A stretch of DNA of 64,000 bases, taken from positions 1,736,001 through 1,800,000 of the forward strand of contig CAVZFL010000001.1 in assembly GCA_963774555.1 (NCBI GenBank), written 5' to 3'. The position numbers were made by a program, and so were the translations under genes. This DNA comes from VRUE01 sp963774555 (GTDB lineage Bacteria > Actinomycetota > Thermoleophilia > Solirubrobacterales > 70-9). Every line of letters begins with the position of its first letter. The stretch's first letter is position 1. Positions 1 to 8,558 of the stretch are shown in pieces. A model generated the notes under the pieces. It had not been told where the DNA came from. It did not search any database and saw nothing but the letters and a program-made list of their open reading frames with translations.

Positions 1-1
1 C

Positions 2-1069
2 AAGTTCGAGATCGGCGTGCGCCCGCCGGCCAAGCTCGGCGAGTACAAGGGCCTCGAGGTCGGTCGAGCCGAGTCCGAGCCCTCCGAGGAGATAGTCGAG
101 CGCGAGATCGAGCGCCTGCGCGAAGGCTTCGCCAAGCTCGAGCCGGTCGAGCGCACGGCGGTCGAGGGCGACGTGCTGGTGATCGACTTCGAGGGTCTGC
201 TCGACGGCAAGGCGTTCGAGGGCGGCAAGGCCGACGACTACATGCTCGAGCTCGGCTCGGGCCAGCTGATCGAGGGCTTCGAGGAGCAGCTCAACGGCGC
301 CGGCGGGGGGGAGGAGCGCGAGGTCAAGGTCACCTTCCCCGAGGACTACCAGGCGGAGAACCTCGCCGGCAAGGACGCCGTCTTCAAGGTCGAGGTCAAG
401 GAGGTTCGGGAGAAGGTCCTACCCGAGCTCGACGACGATTTCGCCAGCGAGGCGTCGGAGTTCGAGGCGCTCGCGGAGCTGCGCGCCGACATCGCCAAGC
501 GGGTCGGCGAGGCGGTCGATGAGCGCGCCGAGCAGGACTTCCGCGTCGACGCCGTCGACGCCGCCGTTGACGCCGCCAGCGTGGACGTTCCCGACGAGCT
601 CATCGGCGCCCGCGCGGCGGAGCGCTGGGAGCGGGTCGAGCGCCAGCTCGCCGGGCGCGGCATGAGCCCCGACTCGTTCCTGCAGATGCAGGGCAAAACC
701 CGCGAGGAGATCCTCGAGGAGTCCAAGCCCGACGCCGAGCGCGAGCTGCAGCGCGAGGCGGTGCTGGCCGCCGTCGTCGAGGCGGAGGGGATCGAGGTCG
801 CCGAGGAGGAGCTGGTCGAGGCGCTCGCCCACACGGCCGAACACGAGCGCACGACACCGGAGAAGCTGCTCGCCCGCCTGCGCGAGAGCGGCCGCGAGGC
901 GATGGTCCGCGAGGACATCCAGGTGCGCAAGGCGATCGACCTGATCGCCGAGTCGGCGGTGCCGATCCCGCTCGAGCAGGCCGAGGCCCGCGAGAAGATC
1001 TGGACCCCGGAGAAGGAGAAGGACGAGGAGAAATCCGCCGAGCTCTGGACGCCCGGCGGAGACTCCTAG
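2..1069 (+). CDS. tig: Trigger factor, 5' end cut by the window
   Basis: Trigger factor is a ribosome-bound chaperone with peptidyl-prolyl isomerase activity that receives nascent chains at the exit tunnel. The frame is already open at base 2 (first visible residues KFEIGVRPPAKLGEYKGLEV), so most of the N-terminal ribosome-binding domain is outside the window. An FKBP-like isomerase domain follows at roughly residues 45-130 of the visible part (DFEGLLDGKAFEGG, GSGQLIEGFEEQL), then a helical SurA-like chaperone region. The C-terminal tail is charged and rich in Lys and Glu. The GTG at 17 is internal and not a real start. It heads the conserved tig-clpP-clpX order, which is interrupted here after clpP. 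Confidence 0.93.
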   Translation, partial: KFEIGVRPPAKLGEYKGLEVGRAESEPSEEIVEREIERLREGFAKLEPVERTAVEGDVLVIDFEGLLDGKAFEGGKADDYMLELGSGQLIEGFEEQLNGAGGGEEREVKVTFPEDYQAENLAGKDAVFKVEVKEVREKVLPELDDDFASEASEFEALAELRADIAKRVGEAVDERAEQDFRVDAVDAAVDAASVDVPDELIGARAAERWERVERQLAGRGMSPDSFLQMQGKTREEILEESKPDAERELQREAVLAAVVEAEGIEVAEEELVEALAHTAEHERTTPEKLLARLRESGREAMVREDIQVRKAIDLIAESAVPIPLEQAEAREKIWTPEKEKDEEKSAELWTPGGDS

Positions 1070-1082
1070 CCTCCCGGAAGAT

Positions 1083-1122
1083 GTCGCACTTCTCTTCGCT
1101 ATGCGGAAACAAATACGACCGC
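1083..1122. repeat. Hairpin element, family A copy 1
   Basis: Imperfect inverted repeat in the tig-clpP gap: gtcgcactt at 1083-1091 faces aaatacgac at 1111-1119, with an inner part centred on gctatgcgg. It resembles two better copies at 47068-47110 and 47137-47185 (same gtcg[c/t]actt and acgaccgc ends, same AT-containing centre). It could act in tig transcript termination or be a small mobile palindrome. The stem is weak here. Confidence 0.45.
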
Positions 1123-1157
1123 AAGGTCGAGCGTGACCCTTCTATAGAGTGCCGGCC

Positions 1158-1742
1158 ATGAGCCCTCTAGTCCCAATGGTCGTTGAGCAGACCTCGCGCG
1201 GCGAGCGCTCCTTCGACATCTACTCGCGCCTGCTCAACGAGCGGATCATCTTCCTCGGCACCCAGGTCAACCAGGACATCGCCAACCTGATCGTGGCCCA
1301 GCTGCTGCACCTCGAGTCCGAGGATCCGGACAAGGACATCAGCCTCTACATCAACTCGCCCGGCGGCGACGTCTACGCCGGCCTGGCGATCTACGACACG
1401 ATGCAGTTCATCAAGCCCGACGTGCAGACGATCTGCGTCGGCATCGCGATGAGCATGGGCGCGCTGCTGCTCGCCAGCGGCGCCGCCGGCAAGCGGATGT
1501 CGCTGCCCAACTCGAAGATCCTCATCCACCAGGTCTCCGCCGGCTTCCAGGGCCAGGCGACCGACATCGAGATCCACGCCAAAGAGATCATCGACGTCCG
1601 CCGCCGCCTCGACGAGATCATCGCCAAGCACACCGGCCAGCCCTTCGAGAAAGTCACCAACGACACCGATCGCGACTACTTCATGAGCGCCGACGAAGCG
1701 AAGGAGTACAGCATCGTCGACCGCGTCATTGAGCACCACTGA
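1158..1742 (+). CDS. clpP: ATP-dependent Clp protease proteolytic subunit
   Basis: ClpP forms the tetradecameric serine-protease chamber that degrades substrates unfolded by ClpX or ClpC. The catalytic triad is visible: Ser in GIAMSMGALLL, His in ILIHQVSAGFQGQ, Asp in NDTDRDYF. The product is 194 residues, the usual size. The ATG at 1158 (MSPLVPMVVEQTSRGERSFD) fits the family N-terminus better than the in-frame GTG at 1149. A TATAGA hexamer at 1143-1148 lies close enough that a near-leaderless transcript is possible. The partner clpX is 5.5 kb downstream, displaced by an accessory block. Confidence 0.97.
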   Translation: MSPLVPMVVEQTSRGERSFDIYSRLLNERIIFLGTQVNQDIANLIVAQLLHLESEDPDKDISLYINSPGGDVYAGLAIYDTMQFIKPDVQTICVGIAMSMGALLLASGAAGKRMSLPNSKILIHQVSAGFQGQATDIEIHAKEIIDVRRRLDEIIAKHTGQPFEKVTNDTDRDYFMSADEAKEYSIVDRVIEHH

Positions 1743-1865
1743 GGTGGCCGCCGATCCCGGTAGGGGTTTCGCTTAACTTTTTGGATGGAGAGTGGGCTGC
1801 TGGCGCCTCGAGGTGAGCGCCCAAAAAGTACAAGACGCTCCACCCCTGCCGGGATCGGCGGCCTC
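1741..1865. repeat. Long hairpin spanning clpP end and M23 start
   Basis: Inverted repeat with arms at about 1746-1767 and 1842-1863. The core gccgatcccgg of the left arm is mirrored by ccgggatcggc on the right, with one G-T type difference over 22 bp. An inner repeat pairs aactttttgg (1776-1785 region) with ccaaaaagta (1821-1830). The left arm begins at the clpP stop codon, and the right arm lies inside the first codons of the M23 gene, whose ATG is in the loop. It may serve as the clpP terminator and also limit translation of the peptidase. Confidence 0.7.
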
Positions 1866-2354
1866 TTGCTTCTCGTTGTCCTCGCGGTCGTCGCTTCTGT
1901 TGCGTCTGCTGGGGTGTCTGGGGGGACGGCTTATTACGGGCACGTCTTTCCAGTTGATGGGCCGCATGGGACTCGGGGGGCGATTGGGGAATTCGGGGCG
2001 CCGCGGAGTGGGGGGCGCTGGCATGAAGGGTTCGATGTCGTTGCCGCTTGTGGGACGCCGTTGGTGGCGGTGCGGGGCGGCGAGGTCCTGCGCAGCGGCT
2101 ACGACCCGGTCTTGTACGGCAACTACCTGCTGATCCACGGCGAAGGGGAGGGGCGCAGCTACTTCTACGCCCACATGCCGCGCCCGGCATTGGTCCACGT
2201 GGGCGAGCGGGTATGGACCGGCGAGCGCGTCGGCGCAGTCGGCGAGACCGGCAACGCGATCACCGTTGGCTGTCACCTCCACTTCGAGATCCACGTCCAC
2301 GGCCACCCGATCGACCCCGCTCCCTCTCTGCACCGCTGGGACACCTACAGCTGA
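1785..2354 (+). CDS. Secreted or membrane-anchored M23 family metallopeptidase
   Basis: Likely peptidoglycan endopeptidase of the LytM/M23 type acting outside the membrane. The N-terminal 25 residues are basic, followed by a hydrophobic segment (GGLLLLVVLAVVASVASAG) that can serve as signal peptide or anchor. The zinc-binding motifs of the family are present: HEGFD (HxxxD) near residue 83 and HLHFEIH (HxH) near residue 165. At 189 residues it is little more than the catalytic domain. The start codon lies in the loop of a long hairpin whose right arm is coding, so the first 25 residues may be element-derived. Substrate and activation are unknown. Confidence 0.85.
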   Translation: MESGLLAPRGERPKSTRRSTPAGIGGLLLLVVLAVVASVASAGVSGGTAYYGHVFPVDGPHGTRGAIGEFGAPRSGGRWHEGFDVVAACGTPLVAVRGGEVLRSGYDPVLYGNYLLIHGEGEGRSYFYAHMPRPALVHVGERVWTGERVGAVGETGNAITVGCHLHFEIHVHGHPIDPAPSLHRWDTYS

Positions 2355-2402
2355 CCGGGTCAGTCGCTGACACGGCCGAAGGAGATACCGGTTTAGACGG
2401 GT

Positions 2403-3518
2403 TCAGGCGACAGGTTGAGACGCTCGGCGAGCGACGCAGACCGGGCAATCCGGCTCCTGCACCACTTGCTCCCGTTTGGCATCCATCGTGCGGAGGTCGT
2501 AGATATGGCTCACGCCGAGGCTCGACGGCGTTGCAAGCCCGGTCAGAAAGTGCATGACGTCGAGAGCGACCTGACCGCTGATCAGGGCGCAGGCCGCCCC
2601 TAGGGTCGCCGCCGGAGAGGGCTTGGCGCGCTGCTGCTCGACCACCGCGTCGTAGAGGGGATACGAGCGTTTGTAGGCGATCTCCTGACACGAGTAGCAG
2701 CCGGTTTCGCCGGGGACATACAGAGGCCCGACGCGGGCGATCGGGGGATAGTGGCTCATCGCGATGTAGGGGATGCCGGCCGCAAAGCAGGCCGAGTTGA
2801 CCCAGAGCTCGATGTCGTGAGCGGGCCAGTCGACCGCGTTGACGACGAGGTCACAGCCCTCGATCGCCGCCGCGACCGCCGCCTCGCTGTCGAGCCGCTC
2901 TTCGCGAGTCTCGAGCCGGATCGAGGAGTTGAAGGTACCCAGCCGCTCCGCCGCCCGGCCCGCCTTTGGCTGGCCGATATCGGCATCTCCGAAGAGGATC
3001 TGGCGGTTGAGGTTGCTCAGCTCGACCGTGTCGAAGTCGACGAGCAGCATCTCGCCTATGCCGCAGCATGCGAGCGTCAACGCCGACCAGCCGCCGAGGC
3101 CACCGACGCCCAGAACAGCGATGCGTGCGGCTTCCAGCCTGCCCTGGCATTGCGACGGCGTCTGCTCGGTGGAGATGTCGCTGAAGTAGCGGAGCTGGCG
3201 GTCGAAGCGCCCCCGCGTTCCCGGGGCGATCAGGTCGTCGTCCGATGCATCCTCTCCGAGCCCCATCTCGGCGAGCTCGGCGATCAGCTCACTGACCAGG
3301 TCGTCTCCGAACTCCTCGTCCAGCTCGCGGCGCGTCCGCGTGCCGTCCAGTGCGCCGAGGAGCTGCCTCAACTGCGGGCTCGGATCTTTGATCCGGATAT
3401 CGGAGCCTTCGCTCGGCCTGCGCAGGTAGAGATCCCCGCCCGGCGCCTGAAACTGCTCGGTTGTGCGCTTGACCCGGGGCCTTTTCCACTCGGCCGGGCT
3501 AGGCGGCGCGGGCCACAT
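2403..3518 (-). CDS. ThiF/E1-like adenylating enzyme with N-terminal peptide-recognition-like domain
   Basis: E1-like enzymes of the ThiF/MoeB/MccB superfamily adenylate a carboxylate using ATP. Residues about 20-90 look like a PqqD/RRE-type peptide-binding domain (helix-rich, ending ELIAELAEMGLGED). The linker FDRQLRYFSD is typical of E1-like enzymes in RiPP clusters. The Rossmann nucleotide site is VLGVGGLGG (135-143) followed by LLVDFDTVELSNLNRQ. Two CxxC pairs (C274/C277 and C358/C361) can hold structural zinc. It overlaps the methyltransferase gene by 20 nt, so the two are co-transcribed, downstream of a possible 20-residue peptide gene. A housekeeping ThiF or MoeB role is unlikely: no thiamine or molybdopterin genes are near. 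Confident on family, inferential on substrate. Confidence 0.85.
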   Translation of the reverse strand: MWPAPPSPAEWKRPRVKRTTEQFQAPGGDLYLRRPSEGSDIRIKDPSPQLRQLLGALDGTRTRRELDEEFGDDLVSELIAELAEMGLGEDASDDDLIAPGTRGRFDRQLRYFSDISTEQTPSQCQGRLEAARIAVLGVGGLGGWSALTLACCGIGEMLLVDFDTVELSNLNRQILFGDADIGQPKAGRAAERLGTFNSSIRLETREERLDSEAAVAAAIEGCDLVVNAVDWPAHDIELWVNSACFAAGIPYIAMSHYPPIARVGPLYVPGETGCYSCQEIAYKRSYPLYDAVVEQQRAKPSPAATLGAACALISGQVALDVMHFLTGLATPSSLGVSHIYDLRTMDAKREQVVQEPDCPVCVARRASQPVA

Positions 3519-4338
3519 AGATCGCCTTCGTGTGGACCGAGTCGTTCAGGGGCTGACACGGGATGCCGTCCGTGCTCTGACCGTAGACGCTCAGGCACTC
3601 GAGGCCCGCCCGGTCGATGGCTCCCAGGACCTCGGCTTGAGTGAAGTGGCGCTGGCGATGGACAGAGGTGTTGTGGCGCTCCAAACCGTCGCGGTCCTCG
3701 CTGCCGGGTCGCGTTTCGAAGCAGAGGAACTCGTAAAGCGGGCCAGACTCGGCCTCGTCGGCGGTGGTTCCCTCCCAGACGAGACGCCGTCCGCCGCGCT
3801 CGACTTCGAAGCTGCCGGCGTAGTAGGTGCGATAGACGAGCAGCTCGTTTACGTCGAACAGCAGCCGTCCCGAGGGCGCCAGGTTGAGCCGCATCCCCCT
3901 CAGCGCCGCCTCCAGCTCCTCGGTGCTCAGCAGGTAGTTGATCGCGTCATCCAGAGCCCAAACCAGGTCGAATTCGCCAAACGCAGGCAGCGTTCGCATG
4001 TCGGCGAGCTCCAGGCGGACCCCTTCAGCGGTCTTCTCTCTGGCCAGGTCGAGCATCGACTGCGATATGTCGCAGCCCACCGCCTTCCAGCCTCGGCGAA
4101 GCATCGGCAGAAAGCTCTTGCCTGTGCCACAGGCGACATCGAGCAGCCGCTCTCCCTGAAGCCCGTCGATTTCGAGGATCGAAAGGAGCTGGTCCGTCCA
4201 GAAGTCGTATTCGTAGTGGGCCGTGAAGTCGTCGTAGACCGGAGCCATCGCCTCGAAGGTCGACTCGGCCCAATTTCCTCCCGAACCCGCTTTGAGCATC
4301 TCCCCCGTCGCCACTAGGAAAAGACTATCCGAAGTCAC
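3499..4338 (-). CDS. Class I SAM-dependent methyltransferase
   Basis: Rossmann-fold methyltransferase with motif I LLDVACGTGKS (around residue 64), the acidic residue of motif II in VGCDIS, and motif IV FDLVWALDDAINYL. The C-terminal half (GRLLFDVNELLVYRTYY ... RHFTQAEVLGAIDRAGLE) matches small-molecule or peptide methyltransferases rather than RNA enzymes. The stated GTG start lies inside a palindromic operator-like site. ATG at 4299 (MLKAGSGGNWAESTFEAM) is an alternative, so the N-terminus is uncertain. Its position between the short peptide gene and the E1-like gene suggests that it modifies the peptide. In microcin C clusters a methyltransferase-like domain transfers an aminopropyl group, so the chemistry need not be methylation. 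Confidence 0.85.
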   Translation of the reverse strand: MTSDSLFLVATGEMLKAGSGGNWAESTFEAMAPVYDDFTAHYEYDFWTDQLLSILEIDGLQGERLLDVACGTGKSFLPMLRRGWKAVGCDISQSMLDLAREKTAEGVRLELADMRTLPAFGEFDLVWALDDAINYLLSTEELEAALRGMRLNLAPSGRLLFDVNELLVYRTYYAGSFEVERGGRRLVWEGTTADEAESGPLYEFLCFETRPGSEDRDGLERHNTSVHRQRHFTQAEVLGAIDRAGLECLSVYGQSTDGIPCQPLNDSVHTKAIYVARAA

Positions 4339-4355
4339 TCGACCAGTCGAGTGAC
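4334..4355. promoter_or_regulatory. Palindromic operator-like site at the methyltransferase 5' end
   Basis: An almost perfect palindrome, gtcactcga-cc-agtcgagtgac, with central tcgaccagtcga. Closely related centres occur at 4529-4540 (tcgactagtcga) and 5280-5291 (tcgactgatcga). All three flank genes of this block, so they are likely binding sites of the winged-helix regulator encoded at 4656-5261. Confidence 0.55.
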
Positions 4356-4380
4356 TTGGGACATCGGTGGAACTGATCTA

Positions 4381-4410
4381 GGCCGATCCCAACTTTGGCT
4401 GGGATCGGCC
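4381..4410. terminator. Hairpin between peptide gene and methyltransferase (attenuator-like)
   Basis: Perfect 11-bp stem, ggccgatccca / tgggatcggcc, with an 8-nt loop, located 10 nt after the stop codon of the short peptide on the minus strand. No clear U-tract follows. Partial termination or 3'-end protection here would give more peptide transcript than enzyme transcript, a usual arrangement in RiPP clusters. Confidence 0.55.
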
Positions 4411-4420
4411 AGAGCCCCCT

Positions 4421-4483
4421 TTAGGCGGCCTTGAATGTGTAGACCGACGGAACCACGACCTCGACCTTTTCGAGCACGTCCAT
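4421..4483 (-). CDS. Possible 20-residue RiPP precursor peptide
   Basis: Minus-strand ORF ATG...TAA encoding MDVLEKVEVVVPSVYTFKAA. A purine-rich ribosome-binding site (gagaggggg) ends 2 nt before the ATG. It is the first gene of a transcription unit running into the methyltransferase and the E1-like enzyme with a peptide-recognition-like domain, and a strong hairpin follows the stop. The peptide has an acidic/basic first half and a Val-rich centre, then Pro-Ser-Val-Tyr-Thr-Phe-Lys-Ala-Ala. It lacks the C-terminal Asn of microcin C precursors. It is too short for composition-based gene finders. A second peptide of similar layout lies at 43439-43498. Existence as a gene is inferred from RBS, context and that parallel. 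Confidence 0.6.
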   Translation of the reverse strand: MDVLEKVEVVVPSVYTFKAA

Positions 4484-4521
4484 CACCCCCTCTCACTGGT
4501 TTTGGGACAACCAGCTACCGA

Positions 4522-4541
4522 GACTAATCGACTAGTCGATC
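4522..4541. promoter_or_regulatory. Operator-like site between peptide gene and regulator
   Basis: Contains the palindrome atcgactagtcgat within gactaatcgactagtcgatc. It sits in the divergent control region between the peptide (minus strand) and the wHTH regulator (plus strand). The left 14 bases recur with a single change at 43603-43616, upstream of another wHTH gene that is also divergent from a short peptide. Confidence 0.6.
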
Positions 4542-4655
4542 TCCATCGGTAAGTGAGAGAAGCGCGAGATTGGCAGTGCTCTCCAAATACTCGTCTGCTA
4601 CTTATTGATAATCGGCTAAGGTCGGCGCGCTCGACGAACAAGAGAGGAGAGGGCT

Positions 4656-5261
4656 GTGGCAAAAACGGTAATGCCGGAGATCCGCATCGACGAGCAGCTC
4701 TTTCGCTTGCTCCATAATCCCGGTCAGTACGCCGCTTTGGCTGTCCTTATCGAACGCTCAGCGTCAAAGAGCGACGTCGCCAGGGAGCTCGGTGTCAAGC
4801 TCAACAAGGCAGACTATGACGTAGGGGAGTTGGAGAAGATGGGCTTTGTCGAGGCAATCGACACCGAGCGCCGACGCGGGATGCCGACGACCATCTACCG
4901 GGCCGTGATGCGGCCAGTGTTTAGTAGTAACGAATGGGGCGAGATAAGCCAGGACGAACGGGAACGGTATGTGCTTTGGGCTCACCAACTGGTTTTGCGG
5001 GACATCGCCGTCGCCTGGCATGCCAAAACTTTCCAGGCCCGCGCAGAGTCACATACAAGTCGAGCCCCGCTCCGTGTAGATGACCAGGGCTGGGTCAAAT
5101 TGAATGAAATTCAAGACGAGGCCCTGGCTGCTGGTCGCGAGGTCGAAGTCGAAAGCGTCGAGCGGTCACACAGGGCTGGGAGCGAGAGCAAGCTGATCAA
5201 TGTGAGAGCGGTGATGCTCTGTTTCGAAATGCCATCGGGAACAGCGCATCCCGATATGTAG
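4656..5261 (+). CDS. Winged-helix (ArsR/MarR-like) transcriptional regulator
   Basis: A DNA-binding protein of 201 residues. Residues about 12-85 form a winged helix (LFRLLHNPGQYAALAVLIER, recognition region DVARELGVKLNKADYDVGELEKMGFVEAI, wing RRRGMPTTIYRAV). The rest is a helical effector or dimerisation part with no recognised domain. GTG start with a good upstream ribosome-binding site (gaggagagg). It is divergent from the short peptide gene and flanked by three related palindromes, so autoregulation and control of the peptide cluster are likely. The gene at 43664 has the same layout (N-terminal wHTH plus about 120 C-terminal residues) and also neighbours a short peptide, but the two proteins are clearly diverged. 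Confidence 0.8.
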   Translation: MAKTVMPEIRIDEQLFRLLHNPGQYAALAVLIERSASKSDVARELGVKLNKADYDVGELEKMGFVEAIDTERRRGMPTTIYRAVMRPVFSSNEWGEISQDERERYVLWAHQLVLRDIAVAWHAKTFQARAESHTSRAPLRVDDQGWVKLNEIQDEALAAGREVEVESVERSHRAGSESKLINVRAVMLCFEMPSGTAHPDM

Positions 5262-5273
5262 GCGAGCTATCGA

Positions 5274-5295
5274 AATCGATCGACTGATCGATTTG
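5274..5295. promoter_or_regulatory. Operator-like palindrome abutting a -35 box before the MFS gene
   Basis: Palindrome aaatcgat-cgactg-atcgattt. Its right end overlaps a consensus -35 hexamer TTGACA (5294-5299). A repressor bound here would block a promoter reading toward the MFS exporter at 5423. No convincing -10 hexamer is seen at the expected distance. Confidence 0.5.
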
Positions 5296-5422
5296 ACACG
5301 TCCTAAAAAAGTGGATGTGTCTTCAGCTTCCATGTGGAAGCCTCAACTACTCCACTGAGATCAAGTAATAGATCTCACCCAAATGGGGCATTCCACATTC
5401 AACCTCCTGGTGGCCGATTTGT

Positions 5423-6619
5423 ATGGGTCTCGGTGCTTTGCGCGAAGCGAACTTTCGCTGGTTGATGGGCGCCCAGTGTGCCTCCCTCATCGGCGACTAC
5501 ATGATCCTTGCGGCGCTGCCCTTCGCAGTCTTCGCGGTCGGCGGCACCGCCGCGCAAGTCGGGATTGCCTTCGGCGTCGATGCGGTGGCGCTTCTGGCGC
5601 TCGTTCTCTTCGGTGGGGTGCTCGGAGATAGGGCCTCGCGCCGCTCGGTGATGATCGGGGCCGACCTGGTGCGCTTCGGTTCGGAGGGGGTCTTCGCCGC
5701 GCTTCTCATCACCGGCCACGCCGAGTTCTGGCAGCTGCTGGCCGTCCAGGCGATCCACGGTGCCGGCTCGGCGTTGTTCATGCCCGCTCTGTCGGGCCTG
5801 CTGCCGGAAACCGTGCCCGGGGAGCGCTTGCAGGAAGCAAATGCGCTCCGCGGCCTCTGCGCCTCGAGCGCGGCGATGATCGGCCCGGCAATCGCTGGAG
5901 GCCTCGTCGCGACCCTCGGCCCCGGCTGCGTGTTTGCGGCCGATGCCGCCAGCTTCCTCTTGAGCGCCGTCTTCCTCGCGAAGGTGCGGCTCAGCGCCAA
6001 GGCTGCCGGCGAGGGTTCGGTCATCGCCGACCTGGCTGAAGGCTGGGGTGAGTTTCGCCGCCGCACCTGGCTCTGGGCGGTGGTTGCCGAGTTCGCCCTC
6101 TTGAACGCCCTGGTCTTCGCGCCCTTCTACGTCTTCGGCGCAAGCGTGGCCGCGCATTCGCTTGGAGGCCCGGGAGCTTGGGCGGCGATCTTGACCGCCA
6201 CCGGGGTGGGGGAGTTGATCGGCGCGATCCTGGCCCTCTCATGGAAGCCCAGCCAGCCGCTGCTCGTGGCGACGATGGTCATCGTCTCATGGGCGCCCCC
6301 GGTCCTGCTCCTCGCCGTTCTGGCGCCGGTGGGAGTAATCGCGGCTTTCGCAGTGCCCGCGGGAATGAGCCTTGCCCTGTTTGCCGCGATTTGGCAAACC
6401 ACCCTGCAGAGCCATGTGCCGAGCGAGCAGCTCTCGCGGCTGAGCTCGTATGACTGGATGGGCTCGATTGCCCTGCTGCCGATCGGCTATCTGCTTGCCG
6501 GGTTCATCGGAGTCGCCCTGGGCGCGCGAGGCGGTCTGCTCAGCGCCGGCGTGGTGGTGCTGGTCGCGACATTCGCCGTGGCGTCGGTGCCGAGCGTTAG
6601 GCACTTGAAGTCTCTCTAG
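5423..6619 (+). CDS. MFS family exporter (MFS_3/EntS-like)
   Basis: Major facilitator protein of 398 residues with twelve predicted hydrophobic segments. The signature GGVLGDRASRRSVM between helices 2 and 3 is the conserved MFS loop, and the overall pattern (N-terminal LREANFRWLMGAQCASLIGDYM) matches the EntS/MFS_3 group of small-molecule and siderophore exporters. No strong ribosome-binding site is visible before the ATG. It lies downstream of the wHTH regulator with an operator-like palindrome between them, so it is probably the export or self-immunity pump of the adjacent peptide cluster, as MccC is for microcin C. The substrate is inferred. Confidence 0.85.
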   Translation: MGLGALREANFRWLMGAQCASLIGDYMILAALPFAVFAVGGTAAQVGIAFGVDAVALLALVLFGGVLGDRASRRSVMIGADLVRFGSEGVFAALLITGHAEFWQLLAVQAIHGAGSALFMPALSGLLPETVPGERLQEANALRGLCASSAAMIGPAIAGGLVATLGPGCVFAADAASFLLSAVFLAKVRLSAKAAGEGSVIADLAEGWGEFRRRTWLWAVVAEFALLNALVFAPFYVFGASVAAHSLGGPGAWAAILTATGVGELIGAILALSWKPSQPLLVATMVIVSWAPPVLLLAVLAPVGVIAAFAVPAGMSLALFAAIWQTTLQSHVPSEQLSRLSSYDWMGSIALLPIGYLLAGFIGVALGARGGLLSAGVVVLVATFAVASVPSVRHLKSL

Positions 6620-6638
6620 CGCGTCTGGCCCGACCCAG

Positions 6639-7157
6639 CTAGCGCTCGAGCGGGAGGTCGTACTCGATCGAGGTCTCGGCGATGGCGCCGGTCTTGTCGT
6701 AGAGGCGCCGGGCCGTCTCGTTGTCGGGAGCGGTGACCCACTGCAGGTGGTGGGCGCCGCGCTCGCGGGCGACGGCTGCGCTGGCCTCGATCAGGGCGCG
6801 GCCGACACCATCGCCGCGGGCACCTGGATCGACGAAGAGGTCGTTCATCAGCACGATCTCGGCCGGGACGAGCGAGGTGAAGGTCCAGTAGAGGCAGGCG
6901 TAGCCGAGCAGCTCTCGGCCACTCCAGGCGCCGAGCAGCATGCCGGCATCGCTGGGGGCGATGAAGCGGGAGAAGAAGGCGCGGTTGCGCTCATCGTCGA
7001 TCTCCTCGGCCTCGTAGAAGCGTTGGTAGGCGCCGATCAGCGGCAGCAGCGCGTCCATCTGCTCCTTCGCGATCGGCTCGATTCTCAGCTGCGGCGGCAC
7101 CCGACGACGGTATCGCGGCGCAAGCCTTCGGTCACGAAGAGGGTAGGCGTGCTCCAC
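6639..7157 (-). CDS. GNAT family N-acetyltransferase
   Basis: Acetyl-CoA-dependent acyltransferase with the GNAT fold: beta-4 segment IVLMNDLFVDPGARGDGVGRALIEA carries the acetyl-CoA-binding R/Q-x-x-G-x-G/A-like loop (ARGDGVG), followed by HHLQWVTAPDNETARRLYDKTGA. The first 20 residues are Arg-rich and unlike the family; GTG at 7100 (VPPQLRIEPIAKEQ) may be the true start. It is convergent with the MFS gene and divergent from clpX. GNAT enzymes provide self-resistance in some peptide-nucleotide antibiotic clusters, so a link with the neighbouring cluster is possible but unproven. Confidence 0.85.
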   Translation of the reverse strand: MEHAYPLRDRRLAPRYRRRVPPQLRIEPIAKEQMDALLPLIGAYQRFYEAEEIDDERNRAFFSRFIAPSDAGMLLGAWSGRELLGYACLYWTFTSLVPAEIVLMNDLFVDPGARGDGVGRALIEASAAVARERGAHHLQWVTAPDNETARRLYDKTGAIAETSIEYDLPLER

Positions 7158-7254
7158 GCAGTAAACGACCGCACTGACAGGGCCGGCTTGGTGCTCCCTT
7201 TAAGATTTGAGCGCGAGCCGGTAGGCAACCAATGCCCCTAAGGAGGGGATTTCG

Positions 7255-8547
<1,293 letters not shown>

Positions 8548-8558
8548 ACTCGGCGCTC

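Noticed and set aside
2403..3518. Housekeeping MoeB or ThiF
   Set aside because: An N-terminal peptide-recognition-like domain, the FDRQLRYFSD linker and the absence of moaD/thiS/thiG-type neighbours argue against it.
4421..4483. Classical microcin C precursor
   Set aside because: The enzyme set is similar, but the peptide is 20 residues rather than 7 and ends Ala-Ala. Microcin C maturation requires a C-terminal Asn, so only a looser relationship is claimed.
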